A stretch of DNA of 58,009 nt from a virus. Positions 41,113 through 47,477 of the stretch are shown here, one piece after another. The position numbers and the translations under genes were made by a program. Location of the stretch: IMG/VR virus record IMGVR_UViG_3300029867_000007, positions 1 through 58,009 of that record; one strand, 5' to 3'. Position 1 is the stretch's first letter. Each line of letters starts with the position of its first letter. The notes below the pieces were generated by a model. It was given only the letters and a program-made list of their open reading frames with translations, searched no databases and was not told the DNA's origin.

Positions 41113-43173
41113 TTATTTCCTGTAGTATTTACCTTGCCAACCTTCTGCGACAACTGGACAGCCTTTAGCCCAACGTGGAAGGATGCAAAGGAGTTTTTCG
41201 TATTCCTTAACGCTACCGAACTTCTTCTTAACAAGTGCAGCAGCTTCATCGTGAACTGAGAATATTGTGGGGTACCCTGCTTTTTCAGCGTTGAACATTC
41301 CATGGGCCATTATATCTCTTGCGATTGCTTGTACAAAGTTCTCTACTAATGAACCCCCGTAGGTTTTCATCAAAGACCATTGTTGGGTCTTAGAATCTTT
41401 TCCTTCAAAGTGTAGTTGAGGTTTTGTAGTCTTAAAGTACTTCGCATCTTTAATACATGCAAAAGGGTAACATAATTCACGACCACTAGGCAACTTACAG
41501 TACAAATGCTTGCCACGCATCTTGTATGATACAAACTTGTTAACCTTTACCCTTCTACCGGGGCGGCGAACAGCTTCCATGGCTGCTTTTTCTGCTGCTT
41601 TCCATAGGGCTACTACTTCAAAGTACCGTTCCCTGTAACCATTTATCGCCTTCTGTGCTGTTTTCTTATCTACGCGAACCTGTGCAACATCCCAACAAGA
41701 TGTGATAAACTTTTCCCAACCCATTCCAAAGCCGGAGCCTAGTACAGTCTGCTTACCTATGAAGCGGTGGATACTATCTTTGGTGATCTTCTTTATGTTC
41801 AGACCATATATGGAAGCGGCCATTGCTTCATATACTTTTCCATCACCACCAAAATCTTTCATGCCATTTTTGGAACCGGCAATCCATAGAACAACCCGCG
41901 CTTCGATTTGGCCATAATCCGCACTGACAAACTTGTAACCCTTTGGCGCTTGAATCGCAGCACGCAAATAGCCAGCAAGTATTTCCATTATGTCGGGATG
42001 GTATTCTAACAGCCAATCTACATCTTCGTCTTCAATCGCTTTAACGATCTGGTCAATAACTTTATCATATTCTTTCCAGTCACTTGGAGTTTTAGGTAAT
42101 GACTTTCCAGGCTTGGGGAAATTCTGTATCTGCATACCACGACCGCCCCAACGACCAGTCTTAGCGATATGATACTTAATAAAACCATGAATAAAACCAT
42201 TAACGTCAGTTTGCGCAAGCATAGTCCTATACTTTGCAGTACTAGTCTTAGCGTGTTGGAGGCGCATTTGTAAAACTTCTTTAACCAAGGGATCACTTAT
42301 AATATCCTCGTCAATAAAGTTTTGAATGGTTTCCTTTTGCATGTTGGGGATGTCGAGCCCCCGTTTTTTCGCCCAGTTCCTTACAGCATCTCTTTGACTA
42401 AGGGAATGGAAGTCACCACGACAACCTGTTTCTACTAGTATAGCCCTTGCACGTTTATCCATTCGCCGTTGTGCAATATTAACCATGTTCAATGCACTGC
42501 GAACGAACTCAACATTAATAGGTATGCCCCGCTCATTCATCTTTTCAGTGAGGAACATCACGTCTTGTTCTGCTGGGCTTAGTACAGGTGTGGCATTACA
42601 TACTGCTTTTTGCGCGGCAACGTCATCATCACAATAAGCTACAAACTGTTTGAACTCCTTTTTGAACATTCGAGGATCACGAAATACTGTAGTGTCCTTT
42701 ATAGGTACACTGAAGAACTGTATTAAATCCTTTCCATCTTCATTCTTTAGGTGTGCAGCACGAGAGCGCAACGCGGCGTCATTCAGATTGGCAGGGAAAG
42801 CAGAAGCAACCGATTGGCCCATAGCATCATAGAACCTATTGTTTTTCATTTCCGGCCAACCGAATTGGCGAACACAAACAAGGTTCCATATCCAAAATTC
42901 AAACTCACTGTTAAAGGCGCGTAGGAAAACTTCCTTTCTACGTATGGCCCTTAGTAGTGCAGTTGGTGCCTTTCTCCTGCTAGTAAAAGGGTTCCAACTA
43001 TACTTCCTGTCACTGTTGCTAAACTGCCAACTCACAATAAGCATTTGTGTCGATGGGTGTTCGGCGTACTTCATTGCCCCCACATCCTTGATGTTGGCAA
43101 GTGACCTCGTTTCGAAATCTATATCTACGAAAACTTGATCTTCATATCTTTTGGGGTTCAATTTCATTTTCAT
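41113..43173 (-). CDS. DNA polymerase, family A with 3'-5' exonuclease
   Basis: The phage replicase. The exonuclease domain has DIDFET (Asp19, Glu21) and YCDDD (Tyr180, Asp184). The polymerase domain has TGRWGGRGMQIQNFP (339-353), motif A SADYGQIEAR (417-425, Asp419), motif B KQTVLGSGFGMG (474-485) and motif C VHDE (640-643). At 686 residues it is smaller than bacterial Pol I and lacks the 5' nuclease, as usual in phages. A second ATG at 43167 has better spacing to AGGA and may be the true start. It follows a terminator and the SSB gene. Confidence 0.93.
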   Translation of the reverse strand: MKMKLNPKRYEDQVFVDIDFETRSLANIKDVGAMKYAEHPSTQMLIVSWQFSNSDRKYSWNPFTSRRKAPTALLRAIRRKEVFLRAFNSEFEFWIWNLVCVRQFGWPEMKNNRFYDAMGQSVASAFPANLNDAALRSRAAHLKNEDGKDLIQFFSVPIKDTTVFRDPRMFKKEFKQFVAYCDDDVAAQKAVCNATPVLSPAEQDVMFLTEKMNERGIPINVEFVRSALNMVNIAQRRMDKRARAILVETGCRGDFHSLSQRDAVRNWAKKRGLDIPNMQKETIQNFIDEDIISDPLVKEVLQMRLQHAKTSTAKYRTMLAQTDVNGFIHGFIKYHIAKTGRWGGRGMQIQNFPKPGKSLPKTPSDWKEYDKVIDQIVKAIEDEDVDWLLEYHPDIMEILAGYLRAAIQAPKGYKFVSADYGQIEARVVLWIAGSKNGMKDFGGDGKVYEAMAASIYGLNIKKITKDSIHRFIGKQTVLGSGFGMGWEKFITSCWDVAQVRVDKKTAQKAINGYRERYFEVVALWKAAEKAAMEAVRRPGRRVKVNKFVSYKMRGKHLYCKLPSGRELCYPFACIKDAKYFKTTKPQLHFEGKDSKTQQWSLMKTYGGSLVENFVQAIARDIMAHGMFNAEKAGYPTIFSVHDEAAALVKKKFGSVKEYEKLLCILPRWAKGCPVVAEGWQGKYYRK

Positions 43174-43186
43174 TAATCCTAAGCAT

Positions 43187-43219
43187 AAAAAAGCCAGTAC
43201 AAGAGTACCGGCTTTTTTA
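43187..43219 (-). terminator. Intrinsic terminator between SSB and polymerase genes
   Basis: A-run, GCC-A-GTAC, loop AAGA, GTAC-C-GGC, T-run on the plus strand (43187-43219); the same hairpin read on the minus strand also ends in a T-run. It lies 17 bases after the SSB stop and upstream of the polymerase start, so it probably lowers read-through from SSB to polymerase. Confidence 0.8.
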
Positions 43220-43235
43220 ATTTTACACTAGCAAC

Positions 43236-44084
43236 TTAACGGCGAGACCGGCGAGAGGACTTTTTGTCAGAAGACTTTTTCTTTTTCTTTTTAGGCTTTT
43301 CTTCTTCTTCTTCTTCTTCGTCATCCTCTTCTTCTTCGTCCTCTTCTTCCTCGCCAACTATTTCACGAAGTGCTTCAGCTAGGTCTTCGTAATCCTCTTC
43401 ATCAACTTCACCAATTGAGGATTCACCCGTTTCCTTTAACGCTTTTTTAGCGGCTTTCTTGTCGGCACTCTTTGCCTTCTTGAAAAGCGCTTTCATTCCG
43501 TCTTCATCCAGCTCTTCGTCATCATCCATGGCGTGTTCACGGAATTCATCTTCACCACTCATTGAACCATCAAGAGCTTCGCCCTCTTTGACATACATGA
43601 TGTTATTTAATTCAGTTCGAACGCCAGAATTACCGCCTTTCTCAAAACCTTTAAAAGTAACGCTGATTAGGAAGTAGTTACCCGAGCGGGCTGTTTCTTC
43701 AATCTCGTCGTCATCAATAATCTTTTCATTTTTACGGTTTTGAATATCAGGTAGCTTATACCCAATAGCAGTTAGAACCCAATGCCCTTTGGCTTCTTTG
43801 CCCACCGAACTGTCAGGATCTTTGGCAAGTTTATCACCGTCCCGAAATGGCACATTTTTATTAGTGGTTTTAACATTGAACTTCGAACCAAACTTCTTTT
43901 GTCCCGCAGCGTTAACTGCTTTCACCATCTTTTTAAAAGTGGCAGTGTCGGATTTGGGAAGTAGGATACCAGTCTTACACTTTTTATTTCCATGCTCATC
44001 TTCTTGCAATTCACGAACGAACATGAATGAAGAACGTACCGGAGAACCTTTAGAACCAAGTAGAACTTTAAATGGATTAGCCAT
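43236..44084 (-). CDS. ssDNA-binding protein (DUF2815/gp2.5-like) with unusual tail
   Basis: A 282-residue protein. The N-terminal OB-fold-like part (about 1-185) has TGILLPKSDTATFKKMVKAV and ALDGS..., as in DUF2815/gp2.5-type SSBs. The rest is charged: a Lys/Ala helix (KSADKKAAKKALKE), VDEEDYEDLAEALREIVG, a run of about 25 Glu/Asp, and a basic end (KKKKKKSSDKKSSRRSRR). SSBs usually end in the acidic tail that binds partners; here a basic tail of about 20 residues follows it. The VDEEDY segment recurs in the 46725 protein. Located between nuclease and polymerase genes. Confidence 0.78.
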   Translation of the reverse strand: MANPFKVLLGSKGSPVRSSFMFVRELQEDEHGNKKCKTGILLPKSDTATFKKMVKAVNAAGQKKFGSKFNVKTTNKNVPFRDGDKLAKDPDSSVGKEAKGHWVLTAIGYKLPDIQNRKNEKIIDDDEIEETARSGNYFLISVTFKGFEKGGNSGVRTELNNIMYVKEGEALDGSMSGEDEFREHAMDDDEELDEDGMKALFKKAKSADKKAAKKALKETGESSIGEVDEEDYEDLAEALREIVGEEEEDEEEEDDEEEEEEEKPKKKKKKSSDKKSSRRSRR

Positions 44085-44085
44085 A

Positions 44086-45354
44086 TTAACTTATTACCTT
44101 TTTACGTCGTTTTCTGATTTTCGGATTAGATTTCATCGCTTCGGCAAAATCATTTGCTGCCTCAGAGACAGGGACTAGCGCGTGGCTAGATACCTTTCTT
44201 GTAGTAACTTTATCCATGAACTCTTCAACATCATCCTTATCCCATTCTAGTGTAGTACTTACATACGACTCTAATTCGGGAACAGTCATGAAGCGTTCGC
44301 TGGCTGCTACCTTTATACTCCTTAAGGATACGTCGTACTCCTCTAGGGTGCTTGTAAGAATCTTGTCAGATCGGTAACTACGGTTCCCAAGGTTTGGTCT
44401 TAGTCCGAAGCCAGGTAAGGCAGTCTTGTTGGTTTCAAGTTTCGATTTGGCAAGTTTCTTACAAGCTGTGTAAAATTCTATTACATGATCGGCGTTTTGT
44501 AAAACACTTATCAATTCTTTTTCGTTTAACTCTTCTGGGTTTGGCAAACTACCTGAATCAAGCATTGGTATAAGCGAAGAACTTACAATCATATCCTTGA
44601 CAAGTTTTGGTTTCTGTTCTTTAAGAGCCTTACAAAACCCTTTAGCTTCACAGAACATGCAGTTTTCGCGGGAAGGTATTAGCACACCTTTACCACTTTT
44701 GATAGTTTCTAGTGCAGGGATTAATTCCTCTTTTTCCCACTTCAATAATTCATGAAGGTGCATTGTGTGTTCACGAACGGGGCCATGTTTATCACGGGCG
44801 TTTGGTTGGAATATAACAAGGCGAATTTTGCGAATCTTTTTCACCTTTCTATATTTATAATAGGCACCTAAGCCATAGATCATAATTTGTGGGTTGCCCT
44901 CTGCGTAAACAGGAAAGGCTCCATTCTTATAATCAATTACTTGTAGCACTCTGCCAACGATACTACAGTCAGTCGTGCCGCCTATTGGGGCGTCATACAC
45001 CTTACTAAGGTCGTAAGTCTCTTCGACTACCATCTTACCAGGGTGCTGCTCCTTTGCTTTCCTACAGAAGCTTACGTAAGCCTGTGCATCATCCAAATTC
45101 TTTTGGGACAGCAACACAGGAAACTTCATCTCATCAACTTTAACAGGAATATTTTTAAACTGGTTAACGCGACGTGTTTTTAGTAGGACTTGCTCACCCA
45201 CATAGTGGACAGCGGTACCCAGTTCCGAAGCCTTGTTTGTAGGACTCTTCAGGGGTATTTTTTCTTGTGATCTAAGGAATTGTATAAGGTCTATGCTGCC
45301 TGTGCAATTCATCCATCGCTTAGCAGCACTTGGCCCTATTCTACTATGTGCCAT
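44086..45354 (-). CDS. DUF2800 RecB/Cas4-like nuclease
   Basis: A 422-residue PD-(D/E)XK nuclease of the DUF2800 group. It opens with SAAKRWMNCTGSIDL and has ELGTAVHYVGEQVL, GGTTDCSI...VIDYKNG (Asp and Lys of the active site, about residues 129-148) and NPQIMIYGLGAYY (motif QxxxY). A C-terminal cluster (CMFCEAKGFC, about 229-238) has the Cys spacing of Cas4-type iron-sulfur nucleases. Likely processes DNA ends in replication or recombination. It is the first gene of the operon driven by the promoter at 45394-45422. Confidence 0.85.
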   Translation of the reverse strand: MAHSRIGPSAAKRWMNCTGSIDLIQFLRSQEKIPLKSPTNKASELGTAVHYVGEQVLLKTRRVNQFKNIPVKVDEMKFPVLLSQKNLDDAQAYVSFCRKAKEQHPGKMVVEETYDLSKVYDAPIGGTTDCSIVGRVLQVIDYKNGAFPVYAEGNPQIMIYGLGAYYKYRKVKKIRKIRLVIFQPNARDKHGPVREHTMHLHELLKWEKEELIPALETIKSGKGVLIPSRENCMFCEAKGFCKALKEQKPKLVKDMIVSSSLIPMLDSGSLPNPEELNEKELISVLQNADHVIEFYTACKKLAKSKLETNKTALPGFGLRPNLGNRSYRSDKILTSTLEEYDVSLRSIKVAASERFMTVPELESYVSTTLEWDKDDVEEFMDKVTTRKVSSHALVPVSEAANDFAEAMKSNPKIRKRRKKVIS

Positions 45355-45393
45355 AAAAGTGCCTCAAAAAATATTTTACAAAATTGAGGTTTT

Positions 45394-45422
45394 ATAGTAC
45401 TACAGTCTTTTAAGGAAGTAAA
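45394..45422 (-). promoter_or_regulatory. Minus-strand promoter for the replication operon
   Basis: On the minus strand: TTTACT (45417-45422), a 17-base spacer, TACTAT (45394-45399), with the extended sequence ACTGTAGTACTATAA. It sits 40 bases upstream of the nuclease gene and would drive nuclease, SSB, polymerase and followers. The extended -10 matches the promoter at 47433. Confidence 0.65.
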
Positions 45423-45547
45423 GAGAAAAAAGTCCCTACTCACCATCAACGCTAAAAGAGACGGCTTTCGGGAGGAGAGTCACACAGTAAAAAGAGGAGG
45501 TCAATACATGGCGCATGGCGTTTGACAATCCACGTACCTTCCTCTTA

Positions 45548-45628
45548 TAGGTGGGGCCGGAGTAGTAAGGTTAGCTACTCTCTTTATAGGAATTAACTAG
45601 CGCCTATTCCAGTTAATACCGGCCCATT
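45548..45628 (-). other. Multi-helix element within the ncRNA
   Basis: GGGGCCGG near 45553-45560 pairs with CCGGCCC near 45619-45625, enclosing two inner hairpins: GAGTAG/CTACTC around 45561-45581 and ATTAACT/AGTTAAT around 45592-45617. The base-pairing is clear but the strand cannot be fixed here. Confidence 0.5.
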
Positions 45629-45810
45629 AAGAAATACGGTTGGAGTGATTGAATGCACTCACTTTATAAGGGTTCTCGCAACCTGACGTAAACGATTCAC
45701 CTAACCTCTTATTTGCTATCGGAAGTACAAGGCTTTTACTGTACCCTTTACTACTAGGCCGCTTCCGAACGCCGGTCTAGGTGCTTGCGTCCACCCCTCA
45801 GAGGATAGGA

Positions 45811-45888
45811 AGAACAAGTGTGCAGCTTTCCCCAATTTTCGATTATAAAGTCAATTGACTGCCACTTGTTCTATTCGGTGGAGCTGCT
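45811..45888 (-). other. Long hairpin with possible pseudoknot
   Basis: AGAACAAGTG (45811-45820) and CACTTGTTCT (45863-45872) form a perfect 10-bp stem, extended by GCAG/CTGC after one bulged base and by CAATT/AATTG inside. The loop segment GCAGCT (45823-45828) could alternatively pair with AGCTGC just downstream (45883-45888), an H-type pseudoknot competing with the inner stem. Confidence 0.55.
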
Positions 45889-45982
45889 TAGATTTCCAAC
45901 TAGCCCTATGGCAACCCGCCCGAAGCGCTGGTTACTACAGTATATTTCCCTAAGCCGATTGAGGCGAAGGACTCCTATTCGG

Positions 45983-46031
45983 TGGATGGTTTTAGGAATC
46001 GAACCTAAGAGCTACCAACTCTAACCATCCA
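45983..46031 (-). ncRNA. tRNA-like domain 1, no anticodon arm
   Basis: On the minus strand 49 bases fold as TGGATGGTT/AACCATCCA (9 bp, acceptor-like), GAG-TTGGTAG-CTC (D-arm-like with the conserved GG of the loop), and TTAGG-TTCGATT-CCTAA (perfect T-arm with the TTCGANT loop). The anticodon arm and variable loop are missing altogether: the T-arm follows the D-arm directly. No CCA is encoded. It cannot decode. It may serve as a substrate mimic for RNase P or tRNA-binding proteins. Confidence 0.7.
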
Positions 46032-46151
46032 TATTTAATCTACCAGTAAACTACGATTGCAGACGCTAAAATTTAATTTAAGTCTACTGGTAAAACTTTT
46101 AATTCTTATCGTCCTTACTCGTAATTGACCGCAAGGGTAACAGCCCTCACA

Positions 46152-46187
46152 TATTCTCTCAGACCTAGCGCTAGGTCTGAGAGAATA
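46152..46187. repeat. Perfect 36-base palindrome
   Basis: TATTCTCTCAGACCTAGC (46152-46169) is followed directly by its exact reverse complement (46170-46187). It lies inside a further helix ATTGAC/GTCAAT (about 46124-46129 and 46188-46193). In RNA it gives a 16-bp hairpin with a 4-base loop, a good RNase III substrate; in DNA it could be a protein-binding or recombination site. Confidence 0.9.
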
Positions 46188-46290
46188 GTCAATCAAAAGT
46201 GTAGCAGGCAGAACGTCAGTCAACCCCGATGCTACATTGCGTCCCGCGCCCTCCCAGTCGTTACACTAGTACTATACAGGAAATTCTTTT

Positions 46291-46388
46291 AAATGCTCAT
46301 TCAGATAGGGCTGGGGAGTCGAACCCTCCATCCGCCTTGTACTAAGGTGCTCTACCGTTGTCGCTATACCCCATCTGAATGAACACTT
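46291..46388 (-). ncRNA. tRNA-like domain 2, short anticodon arm, 20-bp helix
   Basis: On the minus strand the acceptor-like helix is 20 bp (46369-46388 with 46291-46310). Its three non-Watson-Crick pairs are all G-U on this strand and would be C-A mismatches on the other. The core has TATAGCGACAACGGTAGAGC (D-arm-like, stem weakened), CCTTAGTACAAGG (only 4 bp with a 5-base loop where an anticodon arm should be), and a TTCGACT T-loop on an imperfect stem. Outer sequences match those of domain 3. Not a functional decoding tRNA. Confidence 0.7.
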
Positions 46389-46482
46389 TTAATTTATTTG
46401 ACTGGGGATACCCCTAGTCGTTTTACTCGGTTAGGTGTCAGATGACATGCCCTAATATACCAACTTACATTGGTTGAGTTAA

Positions 46483-46575
46483 AATGCTTATTTGGAAAGG
46501 GTAAGGGAATTGAACCCCCGTCTTTGACCTTGGCCAGGGCTCTACCATTGAGCTAACCCCTTCCAAATAAACACT
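46483..46575 (-). ncRNA. tRNA-like domain 3, short anticodon arm, 20-bp helix
   Basis: On the minus strand a 20-bp helix (46556-46575 with 46483-46502, three G-U pairs) carries a tRNA-like head: D-arm GCTC-AATGGTA-GAGC (perfect), CCT-GGCCA-AGG in place of the anticodon arm, a mini-hairpin GTC-AAA-GAC, and T-arm GGGGG-TTCAATT-CCCTT. If the innermost seven pairs are numbered as an acceptor stem, G3-U70 is present, the alanine identity pair; the continuing helix would block charging unless it is cut. Confidence 0.72.
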
Positions 46576-46586
46576 TGGCCTACTCA

Positions 46587-46641
46587 CCTTCTCTATGACT
46601 CTAATGAAAAGACGTATCGAGCATCTTCAACATAGAGAAGG
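46587..46641 (-). other. 11-bp hairpin in the ncRNA
   Basis: CCTTCTCTATG (46587-46597) pairs perfectly with CATAGAGAAGG (46631-46641), closing a 33-base apical region. It lies between tRNA-like domain 3 and the 5' hairpin of the RNA. Confidence 0.7.
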
Positions 46642-46654
46642 GTTTCGGTTATAG

Positions 46655-46683
46655 TGCTAAGGGAGCTTGGGGTTCCCTTAGCA
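46655..46683 (-). other. 5' hairpin of the ncRNA
   Basis: TGCTAAGGGA and TCCCTTAGCA form a 10-bp stem with a 9-base loop. It starts a few bases after the predicted transcription start of the promoter at 46693-46721 and would protect the 5' end. Confidence 0.75.
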
Positions 46684-46692
46684 AGTTCAACA

Positions 46693-46721
46693 ATAGTAAT
46701 ACACTATTTTAGATAAAGCAA
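46693..46721 (-). promoter_or_regulatory. Candidate promoter of the ncRNA
   Basis: On the minus strand: TTGCTT (46716-46721), a 17-base spacer, TACTAT (46693-46698), with GTGTATTACTATTG around the -10, close to the shared motif. It lies immediately after the stop of the 46725 gene and directs transcription into the gene-free region. Confidence 0.5.
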
Positions 46722-46724
46722 TGC

Positions 46725-47381
46725 TTAATCGTCGTCTTCTTCATCTTCTGGCTCAACGATGTCGAGTACTTCTGTGTAGCACTCTTCAATGTCTTCGTCA
46801 GACAATTTTTCAACAGACTTTAACGTCACTTTTTTATCTTTCTTCGCAGGCTTAAGCTTATAGCCTTTGATTGCGTCGATAACTTCATCTTCGAGGTCTT
46901 CGTCTTCTAAGCCTTCGTTGATCAAAGCGGTAAGAGTTTCAGCGTTGACTTCTTCGTCATCTGCCTCTTCTTTTTCGTCGTCATCTTCTTCTTCTTCTTC
47001 TTCTTCGTCCTTTTCTTCTTCTTCGTATTCGCCGTCGATCACTTGCTGCAACAATACTGCCAATGCTGGATAATCATCTTCATCAACATCTGCGACTTTC
47101 TTTGCGTCAAACACTGCTAGTGCGGATTTGGCTTCATCAGCTTCTTCCGCTTTTGCTTCTTTATGCAATTTGGTAAGAGCGACTTTAGAAACCTTTTTAG
47201 CTTTTTTAGCTGGCTTCTTTTCTACTTTTTCCGCTTTTTTCGCTTTCGCTTTTTTAGCAGGCTTTTCAGTTTTAGTTTCAGTTTCTTCAGCAGCAGTACT
47301 ACCGGAAACCGATGATACCGCGATGTTGATTAAATCACCAATCGTAATGGCCGCAATTTGTTCTAGTGTTAACTTACTCAT
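46725..47381 (-). CDS. Charge-block protein with Lys-rich and acidic segments
   Basis: A 218-residue protein. A short N-terminal domain (KLTLEQIAAITIGDLINIAV) is followed by a Lys/Ala-rich segment (about 38-80), the segment VDEDDYPALAVLLQQVIDG, about 30 Glu/Asp residues (about 118-148), then two short helical segments (AETLTALINEGLEDEDLEDE) and an acidic end (EPEDEEDDD). The VDEDDY segment and its acidic run resemble the C-terminal part of the phage SSB (43236). It may compete with or assist SSB interactions, or act as a DNA mimic. Driven by the promoter at 47433-47461. Confidence 0.65.
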   Translation of the reverse strand: MSKLTLEQIAAITIGDLINIAVSSVSGSTAAEETETKTEKPAKKAKAKKAEKVEKKPAKKAKKVSKVALTKLHKEAKAEEADEAKSALAVFDAKKVADVDEDDYPALAVLLQQVIDGEYEEEEKDEEEEEEEDDDEKEEADDEEVNAETLTALINEGLEDEDLEDEVIDAIKGYKLKPAKKDKKVTLKSVEKLSDEDIEECYTEVLDIVEPEDEEDDD

Positions 47382-47432
47382 TTGTGTTTCTCCAAGTTCT
47401 TAATGTTTAACGTTGTCTTCGAAAGAGATGCT

Positions 47433-47461
47433 ATAGTATTACAGTACTTCTTAGGTGTAAA
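47433..47461 (-). promoter_or_regulatory. Minus-strand promoter, shared -10 motif
   Basis: On the minus strand: TTTACA (47456-47461), a 17-base spacer, TACTAT (47433-47438), with ACTGTAATACTATAG around the -10. It lies about 50 bases upstream of the charge-block gene and 17 bases after the primase-helicase stop. Confidence 0.7.
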
Positions 47462-47477
47462 CCTTTTAATTAATTAT

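Larger units (their letters stand above)
45423..46686 (-). ncRNA. Large structured non-coding RNA candidate
   Basis: No gene of any size is credible in this 1.26-kb stretch; frames on both strands are broken. Read on the minus strand it begins just after a promoter (46693-46721) with a strong hairpin (46655-46683) and contains at least eight stable helices, three tRNA-like domains, a 36-base palindrome and one possible pseudoknot. G-U pairs in the long helices form only on the minus strand. Large phage RNAs such as GOLLD and ROOL have similar size and sometimes contain tRNA-like parts, but identity with them cannot be judged by eye. The RNA limits are estimates, and processing by RNase P/RNase III is likely (inference). 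Confidence 0.6.

Noticed and set aside
41109-41303. N-terminal extension of the Cys-rich protein into the polymerase gene
   Set aside because: The extension overlaps the conserved polymerase C-terminus; ATG 41108 has a good ribosome site.
46291-46575. Two ordinary tRNA genes
   Set aside because: D-arm and T-arm elements exist, but neither has a 5-bp, 7-base-loop anticodon arm with T33 and an anticodon, and acceptor helices are far too long.
46587-46641. Hammerhead-type ribozyme around CTAATGA
   Set aside because: The core needs CTGANGA and a matching GAAA; here the invariant G is A and the helices do not fit.
46867-47073. Plus-strand serine-rich open frame
   Set aside because: It is the complement of the acidic (Glu/Asp) stretch of the minus-strand charge-block gene.
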